A DNA stretch of 64,000 nt from Corynebacterium provencense (GCA_900049755.1 LT160592.1:595836-659835); one strand, 5' to 3'. Positions 18,382 to 28,070 are shown, counted from the first letter of the stretch. Notes: generated from the letters alone by a model not told the origin. Translations and numbers: made by a program.

Positions 18382-19269
18382 TCAGGGGGCCGGCGACGGG
18401 CCCCCGGACTGTCCGTCCTGTCCACCGGGGTTACGCGGACCGGGTGCGGAATCCGGCCAGGTGAACTGTCCGGACGGGCCCGGGATCTGCGGTGGACCCG
18501 GCTGCCGGACACCCGGAGCTGGGACTGGAGTGGCGGCCGGAACGGCGGGAACACTCCGGCGCCCGGTCACGGTCGTGAAAACCAGGAGTACTCCGAGCGC
18601 GACAAGCAGGAGACCCGCTGCGATGACGATGTACTGGCCCGGACCTTTCGACGTGCTGAGCGCCCGGACCAACTCGTCGACCAGATCCCTTTCGTAGTCG
18701 GACAGTCCCTCTGCTGAGCCTGTGACAGCTTCTCTGTCGTCGGTCAGGAGGCCGACCACGGCGCTGGCGATCTCCCCGACACCACCGAGGCACAGCAGGA
18801 CAGCCCCGGCAACCGGCAGCCGTCGTGACAGAGTGACGACGATTCCCAGGACCACCAGGGTCAGAGGTACGAGAGCGAAGACCAGGTACCTGGTCTCAAG
18901 GTCGGTCTCACTGGACCCGGTCAAGTTCTCCCTCAGAGTCAGTTGGCCGAAACCGTTGATCACGGCCTCTATCTGCGGCCCGTACCGGCCCTGTGACAGG
19001 TCGAGAGAGACCCGGATCCACCGGGTGAAATAGCCGAACGCAGACACCGCCGCCAGCACCACCGCGGCAGCACCGATGAGAAGAGAAGCACGGACGGGAA
19101 ACGCTGACTGTGACGGCACACCCGAGGGCGCGGGGCCGAACCCGTCCGCTACCGGCGCGGAGCCGAACCCGTCCGCTACCGGGGTATTCCCGTACCCGGC
19201 GGCGTCCTCCCCGAAAGCCTGACGCGACCACCGCCCGGGGCTGGTCCCCGGCTGATTCTCATCCGGCAT
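18382..19269 (-). CDS. Four-helix membrane protein at the end of the kinase operon
   Basis: 295 residues. The N-terminal 60 residues are disordered and include near-repeats of the type (N/S)TPVADGFG/SAPVADGFG. Four membrane helices follow (about 62-85, 128-148, 153-177, 217-240), then a Pro/Gly-rich cytoplasmic tail. A region between helices 1 and 2 (DLSQGRYGPQIEAVINGFGQLTLRENLTGSSETD) is probably extracytoplasmic. No known family recognised. It starts 9 bases after the J-like gene and is surely in the same transcript, so a role in the same signalling unit is likely but unproven. Confidence 0.7.
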   Translation of the reverse strand: MPDENQPGTSPGRWSRQAFGEDAAGYGNTPVADGFGSAPVADGFGPAPSGVPSQSAFPVRASLLIGAAAVVLAAVSAFGYFTRWIRVSLDLSQGRYGPQIEAVINGFGQLTLRENLTGSSETDLETRYLVFALVPLTLVVLGIVVTLSRRLPVAGAVLLCLGGVGEIASAVVGLLTDDREAVTGSAEGLSDYERDLVDELVRALSTSKGPGQYIVIAAGLLLVALGVLLVFTTVTGRRSVPAVPAATPVPAPGVRQPGPPQIPGPSGQFTWPDSAPGPRNPGGQDGQSGGPSPAP

Positions 19270-19278
19270 ACAGCAGCC

Positions 19279-20238
19279 CTACTCCCCTGCAGCTGTTGTC
19301 GTACCGAACTGCGCCGGAGCACCCGCCACCGGCCGGGCCTGAGAACCGGCCGCCCCGGAAGGGGCCAGGATACGGCGGGCACTCCAGATAGCCTCCGCGA
19401 CAGCCAGCCACGCCACCGCGTGGGCGACGGTGAAGAGAAGAGCCTTGAGGATGCTGTAGACGGCGTCCACGTCATCCTCACCCGCGGTGAACAGAATCAC
19501 CAGCGGGTAGAGCATGCCGAGAGCGATGACTGCGAGGCAGGCGAGATACACCTTCGACTGGCTGCGGGACCGCCCCTCCACAGAGATCTCCGCAGACCCG
19601 AACTGCTTCGTCTGCGACACGGGTGCGGCGGCAGGCTGCGGCCCGGAAGCTCCCCCGTAACTGCCGGCGGCGAAGCGGCTGCTGAAATCGGTGGAACTGG
19701 AACTGCCCTGCGCGGGCTGACTGAACGGCGTCGCCCCGTAAGACTGGCTCGCATCCGCTGCACCGGCAGAGGAGGAACCGTACGGGGAGGCCGCAGAGGC
19801 GGACGAGGAAGCAGAATCAGAGGACACTTCGGAGAAAGACGAAGATGCCGACGAGGTCGGGAAGCTCTCCTGGCCCGATGCCCCGGAGACCGGGTTCCGG
19901 GAGGACAGAGACTCCGGGAACGTGGGGGATGACGGGGAAGCAGGGGCAGGATGTGAGGAGGAACCGGAGGGTACAGAGGGTGCGCTGTCAGCGAGACCGT
20001 GCAGCCACCTGACGTCGACCACCCCGTCCGGCCCTGCGAGAGCCGCCTCGTAGGTGTCCCGCTTCACTGGGTCGGAGAGGATCGCCCGGGCAGTGGCCAG
20101 CTGGTCGACCTCCGGGGAATTCTGCTGGTAACCCTGCCCCAGCAGAGTGTTTATCCTGCTGTCCAGCAACTGGCCGATCTCCGCCGGTGGCATGTCCTTG
20201 TCCAACGCCAGCTCGGTGTACAGGTTGTAGTTGGGCAT
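19279..20238 (-). CDS. J-domain-like membrane protein lacking HPD
   Basis: 319 residues. Residues about 3-66 (YNLYTELALDKDMPPAEIGQ ... ARAILSDPVKRDTYEAAL) have the helix pattern of a DnaJ J-domain, including the closing LSDPVKRxxYE segment, but not the HPD tripeptide needed to stimulate Hsp70. It should therefore be an adaptor rather than a co-chaperone. A long Ser/Ala/Pro-rich linker follows (about 85-225). Two membrane helices lie near the C-terminus (VYLACLAVIALGMLYPLVIL and LLFTVAHAVAWLAVAEAIW). The start ATG 20238 is preferred over upstream codons because the J-like fold begins at once. Ser-rich linkers of this sort are good kinase targets, and a kinase gene lies directly upstream. Confidence 0.7.
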   Translation of the reverse strand: MPNYNLYTELALDKDMPPAEIGQLLDSRINTLLGQGYQQNSPEVDQLATARAILSDPVKRDTYEAALAGPDGVVDVRWLHGLADSAPSVPSGSSSHPAPASPSSPTFPESLSSRNPVSGASGQESFPTSSASSSFSEVSSDSASSSASAASPYGSSSAGAADASQSYGATPFSQPAQGSSSSTDFSSRFAAGSYGGASGPQPAAAPVSQTKQFGSAEISVEGRSRSQSKVYLACLAVIALGMLYPLVILFTAGEDDVDAVYSILKALLFTVAHAVAWLAVAEAIWSARRILAPSGAAGSQARPVAGAPAQFGTTTAAGE

Positions 20239-20383
20239 CTGTGTCCGCTCACTTCTTTCGTCGTCTCCGGTTGTCGCCGGGTTTCTCCGGTGCTCAGAGG
20301 TAGTGTCCGGTTCCCACCGGTAGTTACCCTCAGTGAACTCTAATACACCCGGCACCGTGCCCGACAGGGGTGTCAGCGAACTG

Positions 20384-21967
20384 TCAGCACACCGGAATGT
20401 TCCGGATGTCGGACTCTGCCGTGGCCGAAGCCAGCAGAAGTGAGTAACGGTCCTTCCCCTCCTGCTGGGGCAGCACCACCCGCGCGGCACCGCTGCCCTG
20501 GTCCACAGCCCCGGTCCGGATTGCACAGTCTCCCGACAGCAACGTCGTCAGATCCGCCGCCGAACCGTACTTCTCCCGGTCTCCTGCACTGCCGAAATCG
20601 GCGACCACAAGGTTGCGCGACGGTCCCGAGCACAGGATCCGTCCGAATTCACCGGGCCCCGGCGAGGCCTCCGCGCAGGACAGACCCGACCATCCTTTCC
20701 GGTTCTGCCGGTCCGGGATGATCCCGGGGAACGCCGAGGCGACCCCCTGTGTGCTACCTGACCAGGCCGGATACCGGACCAGGCCACTGACCGGGTAGGC
20801 GACGGCCGGAACCAGGACCGCCACGACAAGAAGCACCGCCGCCGTCCTCCCCCGCCTGTGGCCCCTCCTGAGCCGACCCGGCTCCACATCCCGGGAGGGA
20901 CCCTGCACCGGAACGCCGACCCGCCTCCCCACCGGATGCGGCAGCGTCTCCGGACGAACTGTCTCCGGACGATCTGAGGGAACCGGGGCGGCACCGCTGC
21001 TTCCACCGGCACCGGCCACCGCCCCGACGGAGGCGGACAAGGCGCCGAGCATGGCAGTGGCAGTCGGATACCGGTCGTCAGGACGGTCCGCGAGAGCTCT
21101 CTCCAGGACCGCTCCGACCGCAGCCGCCCGGGGCCGGTCCCGGACAGCCAGGGCAGTGGAGGGCAGTCCGGGGTAACGACGGGCGTAGTACCAGGCGTCC
21201 TTCCCCGTCAGCTCACGCATGGACCGCAGGGACAGCATCTCGAAGACAATGAGGGAGAGCGCGTACAGGTCGACCGACGCCCCCGCCACCGGGCCCTCGC
21301 CGGTGACCTCACGGAACAGCTCCGGGGCAAGATAGGAGTCGGTACCGACGAGAATGCCCTCCGAGGTCACACGGGTGGCGTCCTGGGTCAGGCTGATACC
21401 GAAGTCGGTGAGCACTCCGGCCGGCCACAGTGACGGCTGGTCCGGGACAAGAATGTTCGCCGGCTTCACGTCCCGGTGGATCACCTGCGGCTGCATCCGG
21501 TGGATCGTGTCCAGGGCGTCCGCCACCGGGGTGAGCAGGTCCACCACCTCAGCCACTGTGAAGGGCCTCTGCGCCTGACGACGCCGTGCGATGCGGGTGC
21601 CCAGGTCCTCCCCCGGCACATGGTCCATGATGAAGTAGGCCACGCCGTCCGGCGACGTGGTCGCCGAGTGGACACCGACGACCGCCGGATGCCTCAGCTG
21701 CCCGAGAATCCGGCTCTCCTGACGGAAACGGTTGAGAGAGGAAGGGGTGGCGGCGAAACTGGCGAGCACCTTCACCGCCACCCACCTGTCCAGGTCGCCG
21801 TCCCAGGCCCGGTACACCCGGCCCATTCCGCCGCGCCCGATCTCGGTCAGCCTGTCCAGTCCGTGACGTTCGCGCAGGTAACCCAGGAAACCTGTCCAGG
21901 CCCGGTCGCCGGGTGCCGGCGAGGTGTCGGTGCCGGCACTGGTGCCGGGGTCGGTACCGGTGTCCAT
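20384..21967 (-). CDS. Membrane-anchored Ser/Thr protein kinase with a Cys-containing extracellular domain
   Basis: 527 residues. The kinase domain spans about 38-305: GRGGMG (44-49), VAVK with Lys66, HRDVKPAN with catalytic Asp166, DFG with Asp188, and APE (214-216). A basic segment and one membrane helix (about 385-410) follow. The C-terminal external part of about 110 residues has four Cys (SC, LC, DC and a terminal VC) and no PASTA repeats, unlike PknB. ATG 21967 is chosen because it lies 13 bases after the upstream stop and follows GGGGGACGG; an ATG at 21994 would overlap that gene. Probably it phosphorylates partners encoded in the same operon. Confidence 0.93.
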   Translation of the reverse strand: MDTGTDPGTSAGTDTSPAPGDRAWTGFLGYLRERHGLDRLTEIGRGGMGRVYRAWDGDLDRWVAVKVLASFAATPSSLNRFRQESRILGQLRHPAVVGVHSATTSPDGVAYFIMDHVPGEDLGTRIARRRQAQRPFTVAEVVDLLTPVADALDTIHRMQPQVIHRDVKPANILVPDQPSLWPAGVLTDFGISLTQDATRVTSEGILVGTDSYLAPELFREVTGEGPVAGASVDLYALSLIVFEMLSLRSMRELTGKDAWYYARRYPGLPSTALAVRDRPRAAAVGAVLERALADRPDDRYPTATAMLGALSASVGAVAGAGGSSGAAPVPSDRPETVRPETLPHPVGRRVGVPVQGPSRDVEPGRLRRGHRRGRTAAVLLVVAVLVPAVAYPVSGLVRYPAWSGSTQGVASAFPGIIPDRQNRKGWSGLSCAEASPGPGEFGRILCSGPSRNLVVADFGSAGDREKYGSAADLTTLLSGDCAIRTGAVDQGSGAARVVLPQQEGKDRYSLLLASATAESDIRNIPVC

Positions 21968-21980
21968 CCGTCCCCCTGTC

Positions 21981-22679
21981 CTAGAACGTTCCACGGCTCT
22001 TCAACGACCAGTAGTTCTCCTGCGCGTACCGGGCGAGAGCGAATCTACGGGCCGGTGCATTTCCGGTACGTGCAGTAAACCCGGGGACCCCGTTGGCCTC
22101 CAGTGTGCGGCACAGGTAGTCGATCTTCGTGTTGACCTTCTTCTGGGACCAGCCGAGAATCCTCTCGAGGTCGCGGACAGCGGGCACCCTGTCCATACCG
22201 GCACCCGGACTGTCCACCAGCGGCTGTGCCAGTGCCCGCAGCAGCAGCCTCTGCTCGGTGTTGGGCGTGAACCGGCCCACGGTGAGGTCGTCGGACGCCA
22301 CCGGGGCAGGGTCGGGCGGCTGCAGTGTCCGCGCCACCGTGAGGTGCAGTTCGTAGGTGCACAACGACGTCGCGAAGACGACGGAGGACAGTCCCGGCGG
22401 AAGCGGGTGGCTGGCACCGGGGCCGACCAGCAGCTGTGCGAAGGAGTTGTGTCCCCGGGGGTGGACTGTCGCACTGATCCGTGACCCGTGGTTGGTGACC
22501 GTCCACGTGGGACCGTCCGACCAGAACTGGAGGAACTTCCGGTGCATGAACTCGTCGTCGTCCCCGACAGCGAACTCCGCCGCCCTTCCGGTCGTCAGCT
22601 GCTGGCCGGGGTTGAGGACGACACACTGCCCGACCAGGTCGTCGACGACCAGCTGGCCCGGAAGAATCCCACGTCGCAC
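21981..22679 (-). CDS. FHA-like domain fused to a winged-helix domain
   Basis: 232 residues, first gene of the operon. Residues about 20-120 look like a divergent FHA domain (TTGRAAEFAVGDDDEFMHRKFLQFW ... WTVTNHGSRISATV), with the Gly-Arg and His-Arg positions used for phosphothreonine binding. Residues about 135-225 (LTVGRFTPNTEQRLLLRALA ... RDLERILGWSQKKVNTKIDYLCRTLE) look like a winged-helix DNA-binding fold. It could be a phosphorylation-controlled transcription factor fed by the adjacent kinase (inference). The GTG start has AGGGAGAGG about 8 bases upstream. Confidence 0.75.
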   Translation of the reverse strand: MRRGILPGQLVVDDLVGQCVVLNPGQQLTTGRAAEFAVGDDDEFMHRKFLQFWSDGPTWTVTNHGSRISATVHPRGHNSFAQLLVGPGASHPLPPGLSSVVFATSLCTYELHLTVARTLQPPDPAPVASDDLTVGRFTPNTEQRLLLRALAQPLVDSPGAGMDRVPAVRDLERILGWSQKKVNTKIDYLCRTLEANGVPGFTARTGNAPARRFALARYAQENYWSLKSRGTF

Positions 22680-22766
22680 CGTCGCACCTCTCCCTGATCA
22701 GGTGATTCTTATCTGTACTGCTGCCTCTGACAGGGTCATCTTAGCTGACCGGTCGGAACCTGCGAC

Positions 22767-23567
22767 TCATCTCTCCAGTTCATGGGCCAGGGTGGACAGT
22801 TCGCCGCCCCCGGCCATCTCCAGGGTCAGCTCGTCGAGCGTCACCTCGTCGCGGGTGGCGTCCATCTTTCGGTGTCCGAGGTTCAGCAGGACAAACCGGT
22901 CCCCCACCATGTACGCGTGGTGGGGGTTGTGGGTGATGAAGATGACGCCGACGCCCTCATCACGGGCAGCGGCGATGAACCTGAGCACCATGCCCGACTG
23001 CTTCACACCCAGAGCCGCGGTAGGTTCGTCGAGAATGATCACCCGGGCGCCGAAGTACACGGCACGGGCAATGGCGACGACCTGACGCTGCCCCCCGGAC
23101 AGGGAGGAGACCGGGACCGCGACGTCGGGAAGGTCCACACCCATGCGGTGCAGTCTTTCCGCGGTGATCTCCCTCATCTCCGCCTCGCGCAGCATCCCGA
23201 AGCGCCCGGTGAGTTCCTGGCCGAGGAAGAAGTTCCTCCACACGGGCATCTCCCCCACCACAGCGAGGTCCTGGTAGACGGTGGCGATACCGTGGTCCAG
23301 GGCGTCGCGGGGCGAACCGAAGGTGACCGGGGTGTCGTCGACCAGCATCTCTCCCTCGCTCGGACGGTGGAGCCCGGCGAGGATCTTGATGAGCGTCGAC
23401 TTTCCCGCCCCGTTGTCACCGAGGACGCATGTCACTGTTCCGGCGTCCACGGTGAGACTGATGTCCGTCAACGCCCGGAAGGCACCGTAGGTTTTCCCGA
23501 TACCCCGGAGTTCGATGATGTGCCCTGACACCGGCGGTACCGGCGTCACTGGGGTCACTGACGTCAT
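22767..23567 (-). CDS. CUT2-type sugar ABC transporter, ATP-binding protein
   Basis: 266 residues with a single ATPase domain. It has Walker A (GDNGAGKST), the ABC signature (LSGGQRQ), Walker B ([12 protein letters not shown]) and the H-loop ([15 protein letters not shown]), the last typical of CUT2 importers. Most CUT2 ATPases have two fused domains; this is the single-domain (FrcA-like) kind. It overlaps the permease gene by four bases. Its product should energise uptake of a monosaccharide or polyol whose identity cannot be read from the sequence. Confidence 0.92.
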   Translation of the reverse strand: MTSVTPVTPVPPVSGHIIELRGIGKTYGAFRALTDISLTVDAGTVTCVLGDNGAGKSTLIKILAGLHRPSEGEMLVDDTPVTFGSPRDALDHGIATVYQDLAVVGEMPVWRNFFLGQELTGRFGMLREAEMREITAERLHRMGVDLPDVAVPVSSLSGGQRQVVAIARAVYFGARVIILDEPTAALGVKQSGMVLRFIAAARDEGVGVIFITHNPHHAYMVGDRFVLLNLGHRKMDATRDEVTLDELTLEMAGGGELSTLAHELER

Positions 23568-24637
23568 TTGCGTGCCTCCGTGAACTTCGAGAAGGAGTTG
23601 TTGGACAGGACGGCGAGGAGCAGGACCGCACCGACGAAGAACTTCAGCCAGTCCGGGTTCCACCCTGCGTAGACGATGCCCTGTGTGGTCATCCCGTAGA
23701 TCAGGGCGCCGACAGCGGTGCCCACGGCGGTGCCCTTGCCTCCCGTCATCGCCACTCCTCCGACAACTGCGGCGATGATGTAGAAGAACTCGTTGCCGAC
23801 TCCCTGACCTGCCTGGATGGAGTCGAAGTTGTACAGGTTGTGCTGCCCGACGAACCAGCAGGACGCCGCGACCACCATGAACAGGATGATCTTCACCCGG
23901 TCGACAGGCACCCCGACTGCCCTTGCGGCCGACGGATTCCCCCCTACGGCGAACACCCAGTTGCCGAACTTCGTGCGGAACAGGACGACGTGGGCGACCA
24001 GGACGAACAGCACCCACCACAGCACGGTGATCTTCACACTGACCCCGAAGACGGAGAAGGAACCGGCGAAGATCCTCCGGCAGATTTCAAATCCCTGCAT
24101 GTCGGAGATAGTGGGGGTGGCGACCGCGTTGGTGATCATCTTGGTCACCGCAAGGTTCAGCCCCTGGAGCATGAGGAACGTGGCCAGGGTGATCAGGAAG
24201 CTCGGTACCCCGGTCTTGGTGACCATCCACCCGTTGAAGAATCCGACCGCCAGGGCCACCGCCAGCGCCAGAAGTGAACCCACCCAGGTCTGGAGGTGCC
24301 AGTTGTAGCTCATCATCGACGCTGCAAGTGCGGTCGTGGTCACGGCGACACCCGTGGACAGGTCGAACTCGTCGGCGATCATGAGCAGGCCGACGGCGAG
24401 AGCGACGATGCCGAGCGTTGACGCGGTGTACAGGACCGTCGCGAAGGAGTCGAGCGACCGGAAGCTGGGCGCCACGACCATGAACAGGACGAAGACGCCC
24501 ACCGCGCCGACGATGCTCGCCAGTTCGGGCCGGCGGAGGACCGCGGTCACCCCGTTGCGGGTCCGCGGGACACCGCTGCCGGTGGACAGCTTTTCCGTGG
24601 CGTCCCCGGTGCGGTCCACACGGTCTGTCGGGCTCAT
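23564..24637 (-). CDS. CUT2-type sugar ABC transporter, permease
   Basis: 357 residues with about ten hydrophobic segments, a member of the BPD_transp_2 permease family (RbsC/XylH/FrcC). Conserved pieces include [46 protein letters not shown] and [20 protein letters not shown], the last being the permease loop that meets the ATPase. The stop overlaps the ATPase start and the start overlaps the stop of the binding-protein gene, so all three are translationally coupled. Confidence 0.92.
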   Translation of the reverse strand: MSPTDRVDRTGDATEKLSTGSGVPRTRNGVTAVLRRPELASIVGAVGVFVLFMVVAPSFRSLDSFATVLYTASTLGIVALAVGLLMIADEFDLSTGVAVTTTALAASMMSYNWHLQTWVGSLLALAVALAVGFFNGWMVTKTGVPSFLITLATFLMLQGLNLAVTKMITNAVATPTISDMQGFEICRRIFAGSFSVFGVSVKITVLWWVLFVLVAHVVLFRTKFGNWVFAVGGNPSAARAVGVPVDRVKIILFMVVAASCWFVGQHNLYNFDSIQAGQGVGNEFFYIIAAVVGGVAMTGGKGTAVGTAVGALIYGMTTQGIVYAGWNPDWLKFFVGAVLLLAVLSNNSFSKFTEARK

Positions 24638-25650
24638 CGCAGGCCCTCCTGCGCCGCGTCGGCGATGACGTCGACGTTGGTGGCGTCGACGAAACTCGGT
24701 CCCGTGTACACCGGACGACCGCCGCCGACCGTGGTGCCGTTGCGCTTCGCCAGCCAGAGTGCGTCGACGGCCATGTATCCCTGAAGGTAGGGCTGCTGGT
24801 CGATCGCGAAGTCGACCCTGCCGTCCCGGATGGCCTTGACCAGTTCGGCGTCCGTGTCGAAGGTGGCGATCCTGATGTCCTCTCCCGGTGTACGACCGGC
24901 CTCGGTGGCTGCCTGGGCGGCCACGAGCGAGACCGGGGCGACGAGGTTCATGATCCAGTCCACCGAAGGGTCCTGTGCCAGCTTCGCCCTGATGGTGGAC
25001 TGCACGGAGGTGAGTTCCTGACCGTTGACGTAGAGCGTCTCCGTCTCCCCCGCGGAGCCGAGTCCCTTCTTCACACCGGCGCACCTGTCCTCCTGGGACT
25101 GGTTGCCCTGCTCATGGATGACGCACAGGACCTTCTTCGCCTTCTCTGTCCTGAGCCGTTCCCCTGCCTTCTCTCCCGCGACCGACTCCTCCTGGCCGAA
25201 GAAGCCGGTGAGCCCGTACTTCGTGTACTGCTCCATTCCGGCGTTGAGACCGACGACAGGAATGCCGGCGTCGACCGCCTTCTCTGCCACCGGGCCGACC
25301 GCCGACGGGTTCGGCATGGTCACTGCGATCCCGTCCACCTGGGAGTCGATGGCGGTCTGGACCAGCTGTGCCTGGTTGGGTGCCTGCGGATCGGCACTGT
25401 AGCGCAGTTCGATGTTGTCTTTCTGCGCGGCGTCCTCCGCCCCTTTGCGCACCAGGTCCCAGAAGGTGTCCCCGGGGGCACCGTGGCTGACCATGCTCAC
25501 GACGTAGCGGGGGGTGTCCACGGTTCCACCACCGGACCCGCTGCCGTCGCCGCGTGGTGCCCCGCCGGTGGACGAGCAGGCGGTGAGCGTCGCTGCAAGC
25601 AGTGCCGCCGTGGCGACGGCGGCGGTCCTGAAAGTCTTCACGTGAGTCAC
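24634..25650 (-). CDS. CUT2-type sugar-binding lipoprotein
   Basis: 338 residues. A lipoprotein signal with lipobox LTAC places the acylated Cys at 25. The mature part is a periplasmic-binding-protein type I fold (sugar-binding domain 4): YVVSMVSHGAPGDTFWDLVRKGAEDAA, VDGIAVTMPNP, IPVVGLNAG, IATFDTD. First gene of the importer operon. The start is GTG 25650 or GTG 25641; neither has a strong ribosome site. A 21-bp palindrome 57 bases upstream is a likely operator. Confidence 0.92.
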   Translation of the reverse strand: MTHVKTFRTAAVATAALLAATLTACSSTGGAPRGDGSGSGGGTVDTPRYVVSMVSHGAPGDTFWDLVRKGAEDAAQKDNIELRYSADPQAPNQAQLVQTAIDSQVDGIAVTMPNPSAVGPVAEKAVDAGIPVVGLNAGMEQYTKYGLTGFFGQEESVAGEKAGERLRTEKAKKVLCVIHEQGNQSQEDRCAGVKKGLGSAGETETLYVNGQELTSVQSTIRAKLAQDPSVDWIMNLVAPVSLVAAQAATEAGRTPGEDIRIATFDTDAELVKAIRDGRVDFAIDQQPYLQGYMAVDALWLAKRNGTTVGGGRPVYTGPSFVDATNVDVIADAAQEGLR

Positions 25651-25706
25651 AGATCGTCAGTCAAGGCTCCCGCGCGCAGCAAGTCAAACCGACTGACCTG
25701 CATGTT

Positions 25707-25727
25707 TACCGATACAGTTGATCGGTA
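25707..25727. promoter_or_regulatory. Palindromic operator candidate for the sugar importer operon
   Basis: TACCGAT, 7 unpaired bases, then ATCGGTA: a perfect 7+7 inverted repeat in the divergent gap between the sugar-binding protein and the DUF1707/LiaF gene. Size and symmetry suit a LacI, ROK or TetR-type repressor. No such repressor gene is adjacent. Confidence 0.5.
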
Positions 25728-25828
25728 CAGTGCTTCCCACCTGCACCGGAGCATGGTCAGCCACCGGAACTGTCCGGAACGGTGTGCGCCCGGCGGTGCG
25801 GCCCACGACCTGCCCGGCAGTCCCCCGG

Positions 25829-25842
25829 TATCCTCGGGCGCA
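25829..25842 (+). promoter_or_regulatory. Leaderless -10 element (TATCCT)
   Basis: TATCCT at 25829-25834 is followed by 7 bases and the ATG at 25842. Confidence 0.6.
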
Positions 25843-26519
25843 TGGAACAGCACGAACCCGTCGACCCGTTGCCGGAACGGATCGACGACTCCCGGCGCAG
25901 CGCGCTCAACGACAGGCTCACACTCGCCGTCGGGCAGGGCAGGATCGACCTCGGGGAGTTCTCCGAACTCAGCGACGCCGTGTGGGGGATCACAGATCCT
26001 GCACAGTTCGGACGACTCGAGGAGATGATCTCCGGGAGAACCTCCCCGACCGACGGCACCGGCCTGGACAGGCTCGCGGAGAAGGCCGCCACCGCCACGG
26101 GACCGGGGAACGTGCACACCGGACAGGTGTCCCCCGGCGCGCCGGCACCCGTGCAGTCACTCTGGTTCGGTGACCTGCACCGCAGGGGAGACATGCAGCT
26201 CACCGGGCACCAGGGATACCGGCTGGTGTTCGGCGACCTCGACCTCGACCTCCGGGAAGCCACCTTGACGACCCCCGGCACCGTCATCGAGGTCAACTCC
26301 GTGTTCGGGGACATCCGCATCACCGTGCCGCCGGGAGTCGCCGTGGAGAACCGCATGACCCTGATCCTGGGCGACGTGAAACTGGACCAGAACACCCGCA
26401 ACATGCCCGGAGCACCCACAGTGACAGTCACAGGCAGGTCAGTGTTCGGCGACCTCGAGGTCCGGGTCGCAGATCCCGGCGCGAGACCCGGATTCCTGCA
26501 ACGGCTCACCGGACTGTGA
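25842..26519 (+). CDS. DUF1707 + LiaF-like C-terminal domain protein
   Basis: 225 residues. Residues about 12-65 fit DUF1707 (RIDDSRRSALNDRLTLAVGQGRIDLGEFSELSDAVW). Residues about 110-215 form a beta-helix-like domain of the LiaF/DUF2154 kind, seen as repeats of the form VFGDLDLDL, VFGDIRITVP, LILGDVKLD, VFGDLEVRV. LiaF proteins take part in sensing envelope stress in Firmicutes; the actinobacterial role is unknown. No membrane helix is seen, so it is probably cytoplasmic. The ATG start is supported by the -10 in front. Confidence 0.8.
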   Translation: MEQHEPVDPLPERIDDSRRSALNDRLTLAVGQGRIDLGEFSELSDAVWGITDPAQFGRLEEMISGRTSPTDGTGLDRLAEKAATATGPGNVHTGQVSPGAPAPVQSLWFGDLHRRGDMQLTGHQGYRLVFGDLDLDLREATLTTPGTVIEVNSVFGDIRITVPPGVAVENRMTLILGDVKLDQNTRNMPGAPTVTVTGRSVFGDLEVRVADPGARPGFLQRLTGL

Positions 26520-26550
26520 CTCCTGTGCACCACGGAGGAACGTTGCGGCG

Positions 26551-26587
26551 CAGATCAACGCGGTACAGATCAACGCGGTACAGATCA
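26551..26587. repeat. 15-bp tandem repeat, about 2.5 copies
   Basis: CAGATCAACGCGGTA occurs twice exactly, followed by a partial copy (CAGATCA). It sits between the convergent ends of the LiaF-like and MocR genes. Confidence 0.85.
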
Positions 26588-26610
26588 GCGTGACGCGGTG
26601 CCTGTGGACG

Positions 26611-28070
26611 TCACAGACACCTGCCCGCGACGACAGCCAGATCGGCGACCAGGCGGTCCATCTCGGCGTCATCCAGCTCATGCACGGTCAGCCGCACACA
26701 GGTCTCCTCCGCCCCGCCACCGCCGGCACCGGCCACCCCTGCCCCACGGCCGGCCGCGCCCGGAACAGGGCGCCGTCGCGGACTATCCAGCCCGCGGATC
26801 TGAGCTCCCGCGTCGCCGCCGTGGAAGGCACTCCAAGGTCCACCCAGATGTTCAGCCCGTCCACGCTGGGCGAACTGAGCCCCGCCTCCGCCGACTTCCC
26901 GAGGAACACCCGGTTACGCGACGCATAGTGCGCTGACGCCCGGGAGAGCTGACTTCGGACGGCACCGTCAGAGAGCATGGCGGCAACCGTCCGCTGCAGA
27001 AGATGACTGACCCAGGTGGTCCCCCCGTTGATCCGTCGGGACAACCGCTCAGCGGTCTCCGGATCCGATGCTACGAGGGCTGTCCTCAGGTCCGGACCGA
27101 GCGACTTCGACATGGACCTCACCAGAGCCCAGCGGGGGTGCCCGGCCGGGATGACGGTCTCATAGCGCGAGCGGGACAGTCCCGCGAACTGGTCGTCCTC
27201 GACCACCAGGACGCCCGGATGCTCCTTCAGCACCTCGCGCAGCGCAGACGCACGCCCGGGAGTGAGGCTGACACCGGTCGGATTGTGCGCCCGCGGAGTA
27301 CACACCACCGCCCTGGCGCCCGCTGCGAGTGCGTCACGCAACGGCTGCACCTGCATGCCCTCACCGTCGACGGGGACGGGAAAGACACGGTACCCCGCCA
27401 GTCTGGTCGTCGTCCCGGAGCTGAGGAAGCAGGGGTCCTCCAGTGCCACGGCGTCTCCGGTGACGGTGACCGTGGCGAGCAGACGTTCAATGGCGTCGAC
27501 GGCGCCGGCGGTGACACTGATGACGGCGTCCTCCGCCCTGTCGGCGAGATCGGGACCGAGCAGGCGCAGTGCGACCCGACCCAGTTCAGGGTGGGTGGCG
27601 GAGGTGCCGTACAACGGTGGCGGAGCGGGGCTCAACCTCACGGTGGCGGGGTCCGGGAGGAAAGTGGCGTCCGGATTGCCGTGGCCGATGTCCACCAGTG
27701 TTCCCGGTGAGCCGATGCCCGGACCTCTGGCCGCCCCCTCGGTAACCGTCCCGGGCACGCCGGCGACGGTCGTTCCCGCACCCCGCCTGCTCACTGCCAC
27801 GCCCGCGGTGACCAGTTGACGGTACGCGGACTGGACGGTGTTGCGGTTCACCCCCAGGGTGTCCGCCAGACCCCGGACCGGGGGCAGCCTGTCCCCACCG
27901 GTGAGGACGCCCCGGTCAACGAGATCGCGGATACTCTCGACGATTCCCGCGGCGGTGGAGCCGCTGATCGGCAACGGCAGATCCCCGGCACCCGTCGCCG
28001 CACGTTCCCCCGTTTCCGGTACAGGTCCCAGAGCTGACTGCGGGGTGGACCGGGAGGGGGACGCTGACAC
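26611..28070 (-). pseudogene. MocR/GntR-type regulator with aminotransferase domain, frameshifted near the 3' end
   Basis: The N-terminal part is a GntR winged helix (about 38-105; LPPVRGLADTLGVNRNTVQSAYRQL). It is followed by a fold-type I aminotransferase domain with HNPTGVSLTPGR, VVEDDQF and the PLP-lysine segment SMSKSLGPDLR. As written, the frame runs into foreign sequence and stops at 26688. A second frame from about 26745 to 26611 encodes the normal MocR tail VRLTVHELDDAEMDRLVADLA. A single missing base, for example in the G4 run at 26742-26745 (minus strand), would join them into about 486 residues. It may be a sequencing error or a real loss. MocR proteins often control vitamin B6 or GABA metabolism; the target here is unknown. 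Confidence 0.85.
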
